From Littorina saxatilis (lineage: Eukaryota; Mollusca; Gastropoda; Littorinimorpha; Littorinidae), in assembly GCF_037325665.1 (NCBI RefSeq), contig NC_090245.1, forward strand, positions 46,167,921 to 46,231,920: a DNA stretch of 64,000 nt, in the 5' to 3' direction. Below, piece by piece: positions 12,345-23,702 of this stretch; the stretch's first letter is position 1, and each line of letters begins with the position of its first letter. Made by a program: the position numbers and the translations under genes. A model generated the notes under the pieces. It worked only from the letters and a program-made list of their open reading frames with translations. It was not told the DNA's origin and did not search any database.

Positions 12345-13650
12345 TTGTCCAGACTGCTTTTTTTGAATTTATTTAGATCTCTGGTTATTATGTGAGTCTA
12401 AGTCGGGGTATGCTCTTATGTCATGTATTAATGTAAAGGCGTGTGTGGGTTTACATGAGGGCTTACGCGAGAAAGGGAGAACTTAACCTTTAATATATAT
12501 TGCACTTACCTCACCCGAAAGAACCCCCTATGATTGTCTGACGCGAACAGATGATATACACAGCGTGTTCTTTCTTCTCTTTGAATGGAGACACTGTGAC
12601 GTTATTGACGTTATTCTTGAGATCACAACAGGACACTATTTCAGACACCTTCTGTAATATCACGCGACACTTCCCTGCACATAAAGCAGAATGCGAAAGA
12701 AGATAAAGACGGCTTTGTTGTTTGGATAAGAGGACTTCTTTTCTTTGTCTGCAGTTCTCAATGAAAACGAACATTCGAAAATACCCACTCGGTGAGTGGC
12801 ACTGTAAGACCGTACTATCTATTGATATCATCAATGAGTCTATTTATCATTCTAATGAGTCTACCCTTCATAAAACCAACCTAACTATCATGAATAATAT
12901 CAGCAATTACACATTGGAAAGTCGTTTTGCTAAACATTTTGCAAAGATCTTATAATCTGCATTAACAGAGATAAAGATGTTTGTTTTATAAACCTATTGA
13001 CCTTTTTTTCTCGAAAGCTTTGGGGCGTTTTACTTTAGGTCAAACTAGTGATCGATTAAAAGGAGAAAACAACCCAAAATACCAGCATTGATCCCTTTAA
13101 GGCCAGCCTGCAGCACAATCACCCTCCCCCCTCCACCCCCAACCTCTCTCAAACACAGAGACTCTCCTTCACAGGGCCATCCGTGTATCTCTCCAGGACT
13201 GAAGTCACCATCACCGGAACATCTGAGCTAGTCGAAATAATTCTCACAAGGCAAACAACATCTCCCACACCAGCCACAAAAGCAAATCGTAGACACTTTT
13301 GACCCAGGAATGAAAAAAAAAGACGAGGGTGAGCACACTCAAACAAAGCCCCCAAAAAATCGTAATTCTTGTCCGACTTCGGTAAGCACGTGCGTGTGTG
13401 TTCGCACACGCTGTCTAAAATGACCTTCTTTCTATTCCTCCACTCGTGTTACAGATTGCTTCAACGCGCGAAGAGTGATTCCATTTCCAAAGCTGCTTCG
13501 CGTGTGTGTTGACTTACTTTTCTCAGCAAACATGGTTGAATTAAAGCCGGAGTGAGATGTGACTTTTTTGACTGGTTGGAGTGTGCACACTGTGCAAGTG
13601 ACACAAAGTCAGGGGTATGTTGGAGGAAGTGGGTGAATGATCGGGAATGA
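11770..13650. other. Unassigned intergenic stretch
   Basis: No recognised gene. A small inverted pair GAATTAATTTC / GAAATTAATTC lies at about 12181-12229, followed by a short (GTCT)n run at 12308-12350. Confidence 0.5.
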
Positions 13651-13689
13651 GGGCTCGTACATCTGCTTTAAGCTATGACGTTAGAAAGA

Positions 13690-13740
13690 CGGAAAACAAA
13701 CAAACAAACAAACAAACAAACAAACAAACAAACAAACACA
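13690..13740. repeat. (AAAC)n microsatellite
   Basis: About 11 AAAC/CAAA tetranucleotides, followed by A-rich degenerate copies to about 13830. Confidence 0.9.
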
Positions 13741-14171
13741 AGAAGGAACAAAATGACGAAGGAACTAACAAACACACACACACAAACAGAAAAACAAATT
13801 ATACAAACAAACACAAAAACAAACAATATGTGAAAGTTGATGATCTCGCAGTATCAAAATATCTGTATTATTTCAAAGTTCGGCAAAATATAGGCAGTAA
13901 AATATACAAGCAGCTGGGTTAACAGAATGAAAAGTGACAAATAGCTGTCTTTGATGCAAAATCGTCCGTCTCGCTAGAACTGTGTACGAAGATAGTAACA
14001 AAGCAAGGGTGGGGTATACAATAATACCTTCAGTACTAATCCCCCCCCCCCAAACAATTGTGTGTGTGTGTGTAGAAAACGTTCTCTCTTGTATCTCTCT
14101 GTCTGTCTGTCTGCCTGTCTGTCTCTCTGCCTGTCTGTCCTACTTATTTTTCTTCCTCGAATCAAAGCTTA

Positions 14172-14511
14172 GGCCAAAAAAAAAAAAGGTCTGTTTACGG
14201 TAACCCGACCGACCCTAGTTTTTAGGCCCGACCCTAATCTTTTTTTTGGATCGTCTGAAAAAAAAACCCCCATCCAAAATAGAGCTGTTTGCGCTCAAAC
14301 AGCAGACGACAGAAGGGAGGTAAGCTCAAAGTACTGTTTATAGTTATGTTGGCCAAAAACAGGGATTGATGAGAAGAAATGAACTGTGAAACATCATAGA
14401 GAGGGGAGAAAAAAAAGAAGAAAAAAAAGGGAAAAAAAAAAAAAAAAAAAGCCGACCTACCGACTCTATTTTTTCGCCCTATGTTACCGTAAACAGACCT
14501 TTTTTTTGGCC
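14172..14511. mobile_element. GGCC-ended MITE (PIF/Harbinger-like), 340 bp
   Basis: Starts GGCC plus poly-A, then GGTCTGTTTACGGTAACC; ends with TTACCGTAAACAGACC, poly-T and GGCC. Flanked on both sides by TTA (14169-14171 and 14512-14514). A 3-bp TTA/TAA duplication with short inverted ends is typical of the PIF/Harbinger superfamily. Non-autonomous and non-coding. Confidence 0.8.
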
Positions 14512-14921
14512 TTAGTAACAGTAATAGCACAAAGACTGTAAAACTTCTCCAAGGAAGAAGAAAATACAAAACAACAACAAAACAACAACACCAACCTTAC
14601 CTTCGGTGGAATTGAGTTTTACACCTTTTTTACCTTCTCTTCTGCACTCCAAACATCTGTTTATGTAGTCAGATTGGTGAGTTTTATCAAAACAAGATGC
14701 ACAACTATTATAGAACGAAAACGTAACACACCAACTGTCTCGTCTTCTCACGCGAACAGGTGTGCAACTGAAATGGGGAAATCTTGGCTGAATCCACCCA
14801 TGAACTGATCTGCGGGTAGCGAACCCACCGTCTTTTAGCGGGTGGCTGGCTCTTCGCGGGTACAGTAGAGAGAGAGAGAGAGAGTGATGGTACATGTAGC
14901 AATAAGGGGGTGGGTGTGTGC

Positions 14922-15224
14922 GAGAGAAATTCAAGTTTTACGCCCTCACGGCAAAGCCATTAGGGGCATGTTCCCGGGTTTTAACCCGACTTTGGATGAG
15001 ATACACAAGTGTATGCGTGTTTAGGTGGTATCAGCCATCTGCACTTATGGCAGAATGACCGAGGTCTTTTACGTGCCACTGTGGTGACACGGGGGTGGGA
15101 GATGGATACCGTCTCTGGGTCTGCACATAAAGTTGACCTGTGTCCGTCCCGGCCCGGATTCGAACCAGCGACCTTTCGATCACAAGTCCAGTGCTCTACC
15201 ACCTGAGCTACCCGGGCCCCCTAA
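14922..15224 (-). mobile_element. tRNA-derived SINE with 12-bp target duplication
   Basis: On the minus strand the head contains an A box (TAGCTCAGGTGGTAGAGC) and a B box (GGTTCGAATCC), i.e. an internal RNA polymerase III promoter. A conserved body follows, with GTCACCACAGTGGCACGTAA and GGTCATTCTGCCATAAGTGC. The element is flanked by GTGGGTGTGTGC at 14910-14921 and 15225-15236. It is not called a tRNA gene because the anticodon and acceptor stems do not pair well and a long unrelated body follows. Confidence 0.8.
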
Positions 15225-15359
15225 GTGGGTGTGTGCCAGCGAGTGGAGCAATCTACAGTGTAAAGTATGAGTGATGTGAGCATGGAATTTTCGTGGAATG
15301 CTATGGGCAAGGAACACCGTGTAGGTGATCATGGTGGGAGCGGGGGAGCGGGGGAGGGG

Positions 15360-15394
<35 letters not shown>

Positions 15395-15587
15395 GGGGTG
15401 TTTGAAGGGAGTGGATCATGCAGTCTGGAGTATACATTTGTGTTAAATTATGTTTTGTTCTAGTTTTTTTTAACGACAAAGCCATGAGGGGCGTGTACAC
15501 GTGTGATATAAGCACAACATGTTCGTGGAATTTTATACATCTTAACCTGTCTTTAACGACCAGCCAAGGACCAGAACAAAAGTGGTC

Positions 15588-15765
15588 GTCACAGCAAGTG
15601 GTCGTCACAGCAAGTGGTCGTCACACTGAGCAAGTGGTCGTCACAGCAAGTGGTCGTCACACTGAGCAAGTGGTCGTCACAGCAAGTGGTCGTCACAGCA
15701 AGTGGTCGTCACAGCAAGTGGTCGTCACAGCAAGTCAGTGGTCGTCACACCGCTGAGCAAGTGGT
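15588..15765. repeat. 16-bp minisatellite GTGGTCGTCACAGCAA
   Basis: About ten copies of GTGGTCGTCACAGCAA, some with a CTGAG insertion. The flanking sequence (15785-15895) carries diverged single copies (GGTGGTCGCCATGGGG and others), so the array probably grew from the dispersed repeat there. Confidence 0.9.
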
Positions 15766-15784
15766 CGCTATGGAAAGGTCAAAT

Positions 15785-15895
15785 ACATTGATTACAACTT
15801 GTCGGAGATCCCTCGATGGGGTCGTTGTGGGCAGGTGGTCGCCATGGGGAAGCACGGTGGTCGCCAAGGAGAGGTGGTCACCAGGGCAGGTAAGA
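15785..15895. repeat. Dispersed repeat shared with 28045-28130
   Basis: TTGTCGGAGATCCCTCGATG with GGGCAGGTGGTCG here parallels TTGTCGGGGATCCTCTAGGG with GGGCAGGTAGTCG near 28047. Both end in GGCAGGT followed by a TA-containing boundary. Class unknown. Confidence 0.55.
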
Positions 15896-16214
15896 CAATG
15901 TGCAAAGAACAAGTGAAAATGGTGATGTAGGATGATGAGGAGGGAGGGTGGAGAGAGACTGAAGTGGTAAAGAGGGATATATCGAGGGGGTCATGTTGGA
16001 GTACATGCGGCCGACAGTACACGCTGTGATGTGAGCACGTAAAACGTTGATGGAATGCGACGTCCACGGAACACGTACGTGGTCATCCACGAACACACCT
16101 AACATAATGCATTGTGACATGTCGGTTGTGTTGAGACGAAGGTGTTGCTTTTTCTGTGACTACCCCTGTCTCTGTTTGTCTGGCTATCTGTCTGTTTATC
16201 GAGAGAAAGAGAGA

Positions 16215-16222
16215 GTGTGTGT

Positions 16223-16262
<40 letters not shown>
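16215..16262. repeat. (GT)n microsatellite
   Basis: GT repeat with one interruption, followed by a poly-G tract near 16371-16383 and another near 16410. Confidence 0.95.
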
Positions 16263-16267
<5 letters not shown>

Positions 16268-16439
16268 AGTGTGCAAGCGCGCGCACGTGTGTGTGCTTGT
16301 CAGTGTGAGTCAGTCATGCTGTGCGTTCGTGCGTGTCAGTGTATATCTATACATGTGTGTCATAGTGATGGGGGGGGGGGGGGGTTAGTAATAGGGAGGA
16401 GGTGAATAGGGGGGGGGGGGGACGTGTTTGAAAAAAAAG

Positions 16440-16985
16440 GGGCGTGTCGGTACACAACTTAGTAATTATACACGCTCCCCTCCGTCTTAACCCCATGATC
16501 ATAAGTTTATTTTATTTTTTTAAGTTCTAAAACTTTCTTTGGACACCCTTGTCTTCAAACGAGCAACAACAACGGTTTCTTGTTCTTCCCGTTGTATGAA
16601 GTCAGATTAGATACCAGGCCCTCACTCACCGTGCCTATCTGCAGCAACAAAATCTGCTGCGTTAGAGGATCAAGTTGTAGTTGTTATCGTATCCCAGAAT
16701 GATACAAAATCATGCAACACAAGGGGATCATTTTCTTCACACTCGACAGCTACAGACGCGAAGCATATAGACTGTATTTACTGTCCGGAGGTCTCCATTC
16801 AAACTGAAATGTTTTGCCAAAGTGTCGGTGTCTCTGGTTGCACGAATTCAATAGTCTTTTGAAAGTCCCTGTCCGTATGCATGTCACCAGGGTGCATATT
16901 TACAACATGATGTGTATAGCATGGAAAATGTTGGTCGCGTCTGTTACAATTCGTATTCATTCAGCAAAATGTAGCACTGTTCTCA
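16440..16985. other. Unassigned intergenic stretch
   Basis: No recognised gene or repeat. Confidence 0.5.
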
Positions 16986-17003
16986 TGTTAATCCCCTCAA
17001 CAT

Positions 17004-17069
17004 ACACACACACACACACACACGCACGCACGCACGCACGCACGTACGCACGCACGCGGCACACACAAA

Positions 17070-17125
<56 letters not shown>
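17004..17125. repeat. (CA)n/(CGCA)n microsatellite
   Basis: CA repeat, a CGCACGCA block at 17023-17056, then a pure CA repeat to 17125. Confidence 0.95.
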
Positions 17126-17129
<4 letters not shown>

Positions 17130-17399
17130 AACGAAGGGACAGGGCATGAGGTCTCTCTTTAAATTGCGAGGCGGTGTTGGGGGGTGGGGCCGGGTGGTTG
17201 AAAGAAGTAGAAAACGAAAGGAAAAAAAATAAAATAAAAACTTGACTAAAAAGAAAAAAAAAAGAAAAAAAAAAGAATGGAAGAACAGAAAAAAACCAAG
17301 CAGGCAATGAAACTGGAAGAATGAACCCTTGTTGATCCCATACCTGGCCGATGTGAATGCGTGATGTATTGTGTAAAAACATTCCATCTCACACGGCAT

Positions 17400-17525
17400 A
17401 AATAAATCCCTGCGCCTTGAATATGTGCGCGATATAAATTGCATAAAAATTTTTTTTTTTAAATCCCTGCGCTTAGAACTGTACCCACGGAATACGCGCG
17501 ATATAAGCCTCATATTGATTAATTG
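17400..17525 (+). repeat. Retroposon 3'-tail repeat, tandem pair
   Basis: Two related units: AAATCCCTGCGCCTTGAATA with GCGCGATATAAATTG at 17403, and AAATCCCTGCGCTTAGAACT with GCGCGATATAAGCC at 17460, ending in TATTGATTAATTGAT. A third copy of the second type is inserted in the terminal repeat at 59799. CGCGATATAAG followed by a tetranucleotide tail is the kind of end used by LINE-mobilised SINEs. Confidence 0.6.
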
Positions 17526-17589
17526 ATATCGAAATTCCAAACATTTCCCTAATTAGTGACATTGGTGGGGGGGGGGGGGGGGATAATGG

Positions 17590-18830
17590 GATTGGGGATG
17601 GGGAATATTGTGACAGAGAAAGATAATTGTCAACGCTTCACAGAACAATAGAAGAACGTTGTGCTCACGGTAACAAATCCCAAAGACTGTACTGTGTTCA
17701 CCGGGATCTGTAAACTGCAATTCATTGAATAACAAACAAAATCTCTGTGCAAAAATGTGTGCATTATATTGCGCAAGTCAAACGGAATTGAGTATAGTTT
17801 CCGTACGCATGTGCTCGTAGTTGCCCGAATGCACCTCAGTTTTTCGGCGATTTAGAGCGCATCGTCTGAACGGAATAAAGGAGGAATTTTCCACGCCAGC
17901 AAACTTCGTTAAAGCCCCACATTAGCAAAGTTCTGCCACCTTTATCCACTATCCGCCCAGAAAATGATAAAGAAGCATTAAAAAAAAAAAATCATCTTTG
18001 CAAATGCACACGCATCATTTTTATTCTGTACTGATCAATCCATGAGTTAAAGCGTTTCGCCAGCATCACCAAGACAAACAGGATTCATGATTACAGTAAT
18101 ACAGGTGCATATACCTCAGAAATACACTTCAGTGTGCAAGCATAATATCTCATGCTTCCATTATGTAAAATGACAATATTGGTATGTGTTTTGAAGCAGC
18201 GTTGTCTGTTTGTCTAAATCTGCATAAGCTAACAGAGCGACGCGACTGAAAGGGTAACACGCGAGTGTTTGCTTTGTGGCGCGTGTCTACTGTAAATCCG
18301 TGCAACACGTGACACTGACATGACCCACATCTAGGTCACACAACTCAAACACCCTATATCATACTTCATTTTGTGCAATCCAAAGACAAAAAGTAGGCGC
18401 AAGTAGGTGGGGTTTTTTCAGACTCAATAGACGATGTTCGGAAATGAATCAGTCGGGAATCTCATGTGTGGGTTGTGAAAGAAAGAATATTCTTGCTTTT
18501 ATTGAGGCAAACTTTTCCACGTGACATTATACGCCAGTCATTAGTGTGTCTGAAACACGCGGACAAGTAGCACACGTGGAATGTTTGCCTCACTAAAAAA
18601 CAAGAGTAATCACTCTTCACAATCCACCCAAACCCGACAGTTATTTCTGGAGTTCATCTATTTTCAATGTAAGTTTAGAGTTAATTTCGACAAACTTGCT
18701 GCCGAGGTGCACTGTTGGGATTACCTGGGCTGGTATACACGAGAAAGTTACCAACCGGGTGAAGACAGCCGCGAGTTCGGACAGGTTGACAGAAATAAAG
18801 GTATATTGTAAAACAGAGTGGTTCTAGCAG
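17590..18830. other. Unassigned intergenic stretch
   Basis: No gene recognised. A short frame near 18581-18811 has no motif. Poly-G at 17566-17582 marks the left edge. Confidence 0.5.
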
Positions 18831-18835
18831 ACAGG

Positions 18836-19115
18836 TATATGTCACGGTAGAACCAGCGATCTGGTAGAATCGCCGATTCTACCAGTAGAAAGCCTGATCG
18901 GAGTTTCTACCGGTAGAAAGTCCGATCGATGTTTTTACGAGAAGAATCAGCGATTCTACCGGTAGAAACTCAGATCGGACTTTCTACCAGTAGAAACTAC
19001 GATCGGTCGTTCTACTGGTAGAAAGTCTGATTTTTCTCGTAAAAACATTGATCAGACTTTCTACCGGTAGAAAGTCCGATCAATGTTTTCACGAGATGAA
19101 TCGGACTTTCTACAG
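18836..19115. repeat. Left terminal palindromic-iteron array
   Basis: About ten half-units alternating GGTAGAAASTCCGATC and its reverse complement, so that CTACCGGTAG and CCGATCGG palindromes alternate, separated by three TTTTTACGAG/CTCGTAAAAA spacers. The outermost 92 bp are identical to the inverted right end. Confidence 0.9.
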
Positions 19116-19300
19116 ATGTCAACACTGTTCACGAGATTTAAAAAGTAATAAATCACTGGTGAAAATCTCGTGTTAGTGGTGCATTATCAATTGCTCACAA
19201 TGTTCACAAGAATTGAAATTAACATCGACCTTCTGTCCGTGTGGGATACAATTTGTCAAACAGTTGAAACTTGGATCTCTTTGTAATTCGAGCAAAGAAA

Positions 19301-19590
19301 ATGGACGGTCAAGAGCAGAGGGACAAATTTTACGAACTCTACGACAAACTTGTCGCAGGGCTAGCAGAGAAGAACCGCGATGCCTACAGCATCCACCAAG
19401 AGAGATACGAGAAAATCCTCTCCGCTCTCAGTTTGGAGAAAGGCGAACGTTGCGAGTTTGGCCATCATTTTAAATCATGGTGCATCAAAAATTTCAAACT
19501 ACAAAAAATCGGCGGCCAGCATGTTGTTTACTGTTTGAAGTCATCCTGCCCTGTAGTCTGCAAAGAAGATATCTTCGACACTCTGAAAAG
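19301..19590 (+). CDS. N-terminal fragment of a KRBA2-like integrase-type protein
   Basis: The ATG at 19301 opens MDGQEQRDKFYELYDKLVAG, then a helical region, then FGHHFKSWCIKNFKLQKIGG, VVYCLKSSCPVVCKEDIFDT and LKR. The order (FY-x(3)-DKL helix, basic strand, IGG, then V-x-x-ED-IFDTL) resembles the region before the zinc-binding domain in invertebrate proteins annotated as KRAB-A domain-containing protein 2-like. Those are integrase/transposase proteins, not true KRAB factors. The match is from memory. The reading stops being protein-like at 19590, where AAAAG is followed by GTTTGT, a possible splice donor, and microsatellite sequence begins. No zinc finger or DDE catalytic domain is visible downstream. 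The location between matched terminal repeats supports transposon origin. Confidence 0.5.
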
Positions 19591-19596
19591 GTTTGT

Positions 19597-19640
19597 CATC
19601 CATCTCTCTCTAGCTCTCTCTCTCTCTTTCTTTCTTTCTT

Positions 19641-19682
<42 letters not shown>

Positions 19683-19872
19683 ACAAAGGTTTGTCATCCA
19701 TCTCTCTCTCTCTCTCCCTGTGTGTCTCTCTCTGTCTCTCTGTCTCTGTCTCTGTCTCTCTCTGTCTCTCTCTGTCTCTCTCTGTCATACATACACACAC
19801 AAAGGTTTGTCATCCATCTCTCTCTGTGTCTCTCTCTGTGTCTCTCTCTCTGTCTCCCTCTCTGTGTGTGTG

Positions 19873-19937
<65 letters not shown>

Positions 19938-19976
19938 AAGGTTTGTCATCCATCTCTCTCTCTCCCTGTGTGTCTC

Positions 19977-20007
<31 letters not shown>

Positions 20008-20010
20008 TCT
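19597..20010. repeat. Compound minisatellite of AAAGGTTTGTCATCCATC plus CT/CA tracts
   Basis: The segment AAAGGTTTGTCATCCATC followed by (CT)n and (CA)n occurs four times (near 19588, 19686, 19801 and 19937). The repeat unit therefore includes the end of the ORF and the candidate splice donor AAAG|GTTTGT. Confidence 0.9.
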
Positions 20011-20139
20011 TTGTTGTTTTGAAGAAGCAAACCGTAGACGGAGGTGCGGCCTAACTATGCTTGGATTAAGTATGATATAGTTCAACTATTTCTCGCAACA
20101 TGGCAAGAATGTGCTACAACAGTCCAACAGTACCAATAA

Positions 20140-20229
20140 AAAAACAAGAGGCGAAGCCTTCAAGGCTCACGTAAGAAATCGACAAACAGTAACACAAACT
20201 CAATCACTCCGTCACACACACACACACAC

Positions 20230-20323
<94 letters not shown>

Positions 20324-20610
20324 GCATAGTAGGTGAAACTGTGCAAGAAAGCGAGACACTAGATCTAGATCTGTCTGTCTGCATGTAGCCTACTTACATG
20401 GACACGACTGCCAAATAGTCTCGGCCCGCTCAAAATAACAATCACCGAGACTTTCAGTAATTCCATCGCGTGACGTCCAACCCTCGTACGTCATAATGTG
20501 ACGTCAATGTAATATGACGTCTTCAAATGTTAAAGTTTCTACCACAGACATACATACATACATACATACATACGCACGCACGCACAGACAGACAAAAGTT
20601 AGCATCGCAT
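20140..20610. repeat. Dispersed repeat with internal (CA)n
   Basis: AACAAGAGGCGAAGCCTTCA with AGGCTCACGTAAGAAAT leads into a (CA)n tract at 20214-20316 and then GACGTC-rich sequence with several TGACGTCAA/ATGACGTC motifs. I recognise the opening as a common gastropod repeat from memory only. Confidence 0.5.
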
Positions 20611-20654
20611 AGGCTACACTTCGTGAGCCAATCAACAAACATCAAACATTGCCA

Positions 20655-20936
20655 ACCGGTGGAATCGCCGATCGTCAATTCTACTGGTGGAATCGCCGAT
20701 ACTACCGGTAGAAACTCCGATCAGACTTTCTACCAGTAGAGTCGCCGATTCTACCAGTAGAAAGTCCGATCGGAGTTTCTACCGGTAGAAAGTCCGATCA
20801 ATCTTTTTACGAGGAGAATCGGCGATTCTACTGGTAGAAACTTTGATCGGACTTTCTACCGGTAGAAACTCCGATCAGGCTTTCTACTGGTAGAATCGGC
20901 GATTCTACCAGATCGCTGGTTCTACCGTGACATATA
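20655..20936. repeat. Right terminal palindromic-iteron array
   Basis: Inverted counterpart of the left array. Inside the outer 92 bp the order and number of half-units differ from the left side, so the arrays have been rearranged internally while the termini stayed identical. Confidence 0.9.
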
Positions 20937-20939
20937 TAT

Positions 20940-21780
20940 ACAAGTTACGCTGACATCAAACGAAACACAACATTCCAGTCGAGTGCTCACAGTGAGTGTT
21001 CACATCGGTCAGAGGTTCCTGATGCACTACGACAAATACTAGGAATGTAAATTAATCATGTTCATCTTATACTCGTTTAAAAATGCTCAGCTTCGAGTGA
21101 CTGTCTGCAGTGATACAAGCCTCACGTTCTTAACTATTCATTCTTTTTGGGTCACTCGCGGGGCATGGAAATGGTAAAATGTGTGAACATGGATTAGACT
21201 CTTAAAGTGAATAGATTTTAAAACGTATTTTAAAACGTAGTTTTTTCTTTTTCTTTTTTCCTATATAATTATATTCTTAAAAGTTCAGAGACTGGTTAAT
21301 ACCGGTAGATTAAAAGCATAAAGCGCATATATATATATCAAAGCACACAAAGATACAAACACAGACAAGCGCTACGCAGGCAGGAAGACAGGCGGGCACT
21401 TTTGGGATCATACTGGATTCCCTTGACTCTTGTCAATTTCTATTTATCGTTAAACGAAATTAAAACTCCGTTTTAAAGTTTCTGGTAGTTTTCTGAACTG
21501 AAATTCACAAACTTTCCCAGCTTTCCTTCAAATTCCCAACGTGGAAATGGTCCTTGAGTTTTCCAAAACTTTTTCAAACGTATACAGCAAAATGGCTACA
21601 CTCGCGACCAAGCATGTTTACCTTGAGGGAACTGAACGGCGCAGCAGTCCACTGAATCGACATTCTCTTCACTAATACTATTTATTCACTTCAGTTGTTC
21701 GTTAGATCCGTCGCTGTTGACATTTTTTCCCCTTGAGAATTGTGTACACCTCTTTCGTGCAACCACGTGGTTTGCATGAC
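20940..21780. other. Unassigned intergenic stretch
   Basis: AT-rich DNA with no recognised gene or repeat. Confidence 0.5.
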
Positions 21781-21783
21781 CAC

Positions 21784-21784
<1 letters not shown>

Positions 21785-21840
<56 letters not shown>
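21785..21840. repeat. (GA)n microsatellite
   Basis: About 28 GA units. Confidence 0.95.
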
Positions 21841-21842
<2 letters not shown>

Positions 21843-22264
21843 ACTTACCTATTTATCACAGAAGAATTAATTCACTAGAGCTGTTGTCTTTCAGAGTGCA
21901 TCTGGAGCTTCAAACAGCAGTAACAGTGTGCAGGTGTTCTGTTTTATCCGTGGAGCAATACCAACGGGAGAGGCTATTACTAAGTTATAGCGGACGAACA
22001 CAACACTGCTAGAACCAACACTACAGAGATATCACACACAATCCTGTTTGAACCGCATAACAGAAAATGTTAATCCACGCCGACAGAACTAACAGAACAG
22101 TGTTTTCACCAACACATCACTGCAGGTACGTGTACAACAGAAGATGTCAAAAACACATACGGTAAAAACCAGCACACAATATCTCACAGCAGATTGAAGA
22201 TCTCACACACAATAGTGTTTGAACCGCATAGCAGAACACGTTAATTCTCGCCGACAGAACTTAA

Positions 22265-23055
22265 AACAAGTCGCGTAAGGCGAAATAACAACATTTAGTC
22301 AAGCTGTCGAACTCACAGAATGAAACTGAACGCACTGCATTTTTTCACCAAGACCGCATACTCGTAGTTTCGTCAGTCCACCGCTCGTGGCAAAGCCGCA
22401 GTGAAATCGACAAGCCAGAATAGTGCGGTAATGGTCGCGCTGAGTAGGATAACACGCTTTTCTGCATCTCTATTCTTTTTAGCGTACTGAGTTTGTTTTT
22501 AATCCAAACATATCATATCTATATGTTTTTGGAATCAGGGACCGACAAGGAATACGATGAAATTGTTTCTAAATCGATTTCGGACAATTAATTTTAATCA
22601 TAATTTTCATATTTTTAATTTTCAGAGCTTGTTTGTAATCCAAATATAACATATGTATATGTTTTTGGAATCAGAAAATGACGAAAAATAAGATAAAACT
22701 GTTTTTGGATCGTTTAATTTATTTTTTTTTAATGACAAGTTTCCGATTTTTAAAGACCAAATTCATTATTTATTTTATAAGCCACCAAGCTGAAATGCAA
22801 TACCAAAGTCCGGCCTTTGTCAAAGATTGCTTTGCCAAAATTTCAATCAATTTGATTGAAAAATGAGGGTGTGAGTCTGTGACAGAGCCGCTTCAACTTT
22901 TACAAAAAGCCAGATATGACGTCATCAAAGACATTTATCGAAAAAATTAAAAAAAAATTCCGGGGATATCATTCCCAGAAACTCTCATGTCAAATTTCAT
23001 AAAGATCGGTCCAGTAGTTTAGTCTGAATCGCTCTACACAGACACACACACTATG
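22265..23055. mobile_element. About 0.8-kb non-coding dispersed repeat inserted in a local duplication
   Basis: Begins AACAAGTCGCGTAAGGCGAA and ends near GTCTGAATCGCTCTACACAG. It contains two copies of an AT-rich segment with AATCCAAAYATAWCATATSTATATG (written here as a degenerate pattern), near 22502 and 22637, each leading to TTTTTGGAATCAG. It interrupts the second copy of a local duplication (first copy about 22035-22115): AACCGCATARCAGAA, then CGCCGACAGAACT, then TTTTCACCAACAC. I recognise it from memory as a very abundant repeat of littorinid snails; class uncertain. Confidence 0.65.
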
Positions 23056-23467
23056 TTGCGTTTTCACCAACACTGCAACAACAACGAAGATGTCACACAC
23101 GATGATGATGATGATGCCGCTTCATGTGTTGGGGTGTCTATTAAGCACTAGATAATAACATCGAAGATGTCACACACGTCGCACACACAATATTAAAACC
23201 AGCACTGCAGGAACCACAGATGGTATTATGCAAGTCGTTTCTGATGTTTTGTTACTACACACAGTTTTCGTTCAGATGTTTTGTTGTGAATAGCGGCTTA
23301 AGGGGACATAATCTGCAAATGTTTTGCCTGGGGGCGGATTATGGGTAGGTGAAGGACTGTAATCTCTTTCCGCCGAACCGGGTGGTACACTTGGAACAAC
23401 TGACCTGTTCCTTCTGTCGTTGCACTGCCGTCTGGCGGTTTGCTGTCAGTGACCACTTTGGTATAGA

Positions 23468-23590
23468 ATAAAAAAAAGTGACAAGAAAGGTAAGTTGTTG
23501 TAACGTCATTTTGTCAATAACAACTTACCTTTCTTGTCTTATGATTCTGAATTTTGGAACGTTGGCAGTCTCTTTGTTTTTGGATTTGCT
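23468..23590. mobile_element. 123-bp hairpin retroposon with 14-bp target duplication
   Basis: Flanked by CACTTTGGTATAGA at 23454-23467 and 23591-23604. The insert opens with ATAAAAAAAA and holds a perfect stem, GACAAGAAAGGTAAGTTGTT paired with AACAACTTACCTTTCTTGTC. It ends TTTTGGAACGTTGGCAGTC plus TCTTTGTTTTTGGATTT. A relative with the same 3' segment but a different stem lies at 27880-28043. A long variable-length duplication indicates target-primed reverse transcription. Confidence 0.75.
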
Positions 23591-23702
23591 CACTTTGGTA
23601 TAGACAGACTGAGGGGAAAACGTCGGTATTTATTCTATCACTGATGCAGTCCTATATCCATCTGATAACCAAAGGGAAGTAAGCGCTCTAAATGCATACG
23701 AC

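Larger units (their letters stand above)
18836..20936. mobile_element. 2.1-kb DNA transposon with iteron-built terminal repeats and integrase-type ORF
   Basis: The first 92 bp (18836-18927) and last 92 bp (20845-20936) are perfect reverse complements. If the ends are taken at TGTCACGG, both flanks read TATA, a possible 4-bp target duplication, although the region is AT-simple. Inside each end, arrays of about 250 bp (to 19115 left, from 20655 right) alternate two palindromic cores, CTACCGGTAG and CCGATCGG, in GGTAGAAASTCCGATC-type half-units, with interspersed TTTTTACGAGAAGAATC. The centre carries the ORF at 19301 and later sequence of a dispersed repeat (about 20140-20610). TGT...ACA ends plus an integrase-family protein suggest a Ginger-like cut-and-paste element; most of the enzyme is absent, so this copy is non-autonomous. 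Confidence 0.7.

Noticed and set aside
15148-15224. Possible tRNA gene with A and B boxes (minus strand)
   Set aside because: Acceptor and anticodon stems pair poorly and the sequence continues into a repeat body with a flanking target duplication; it is a SINE head.
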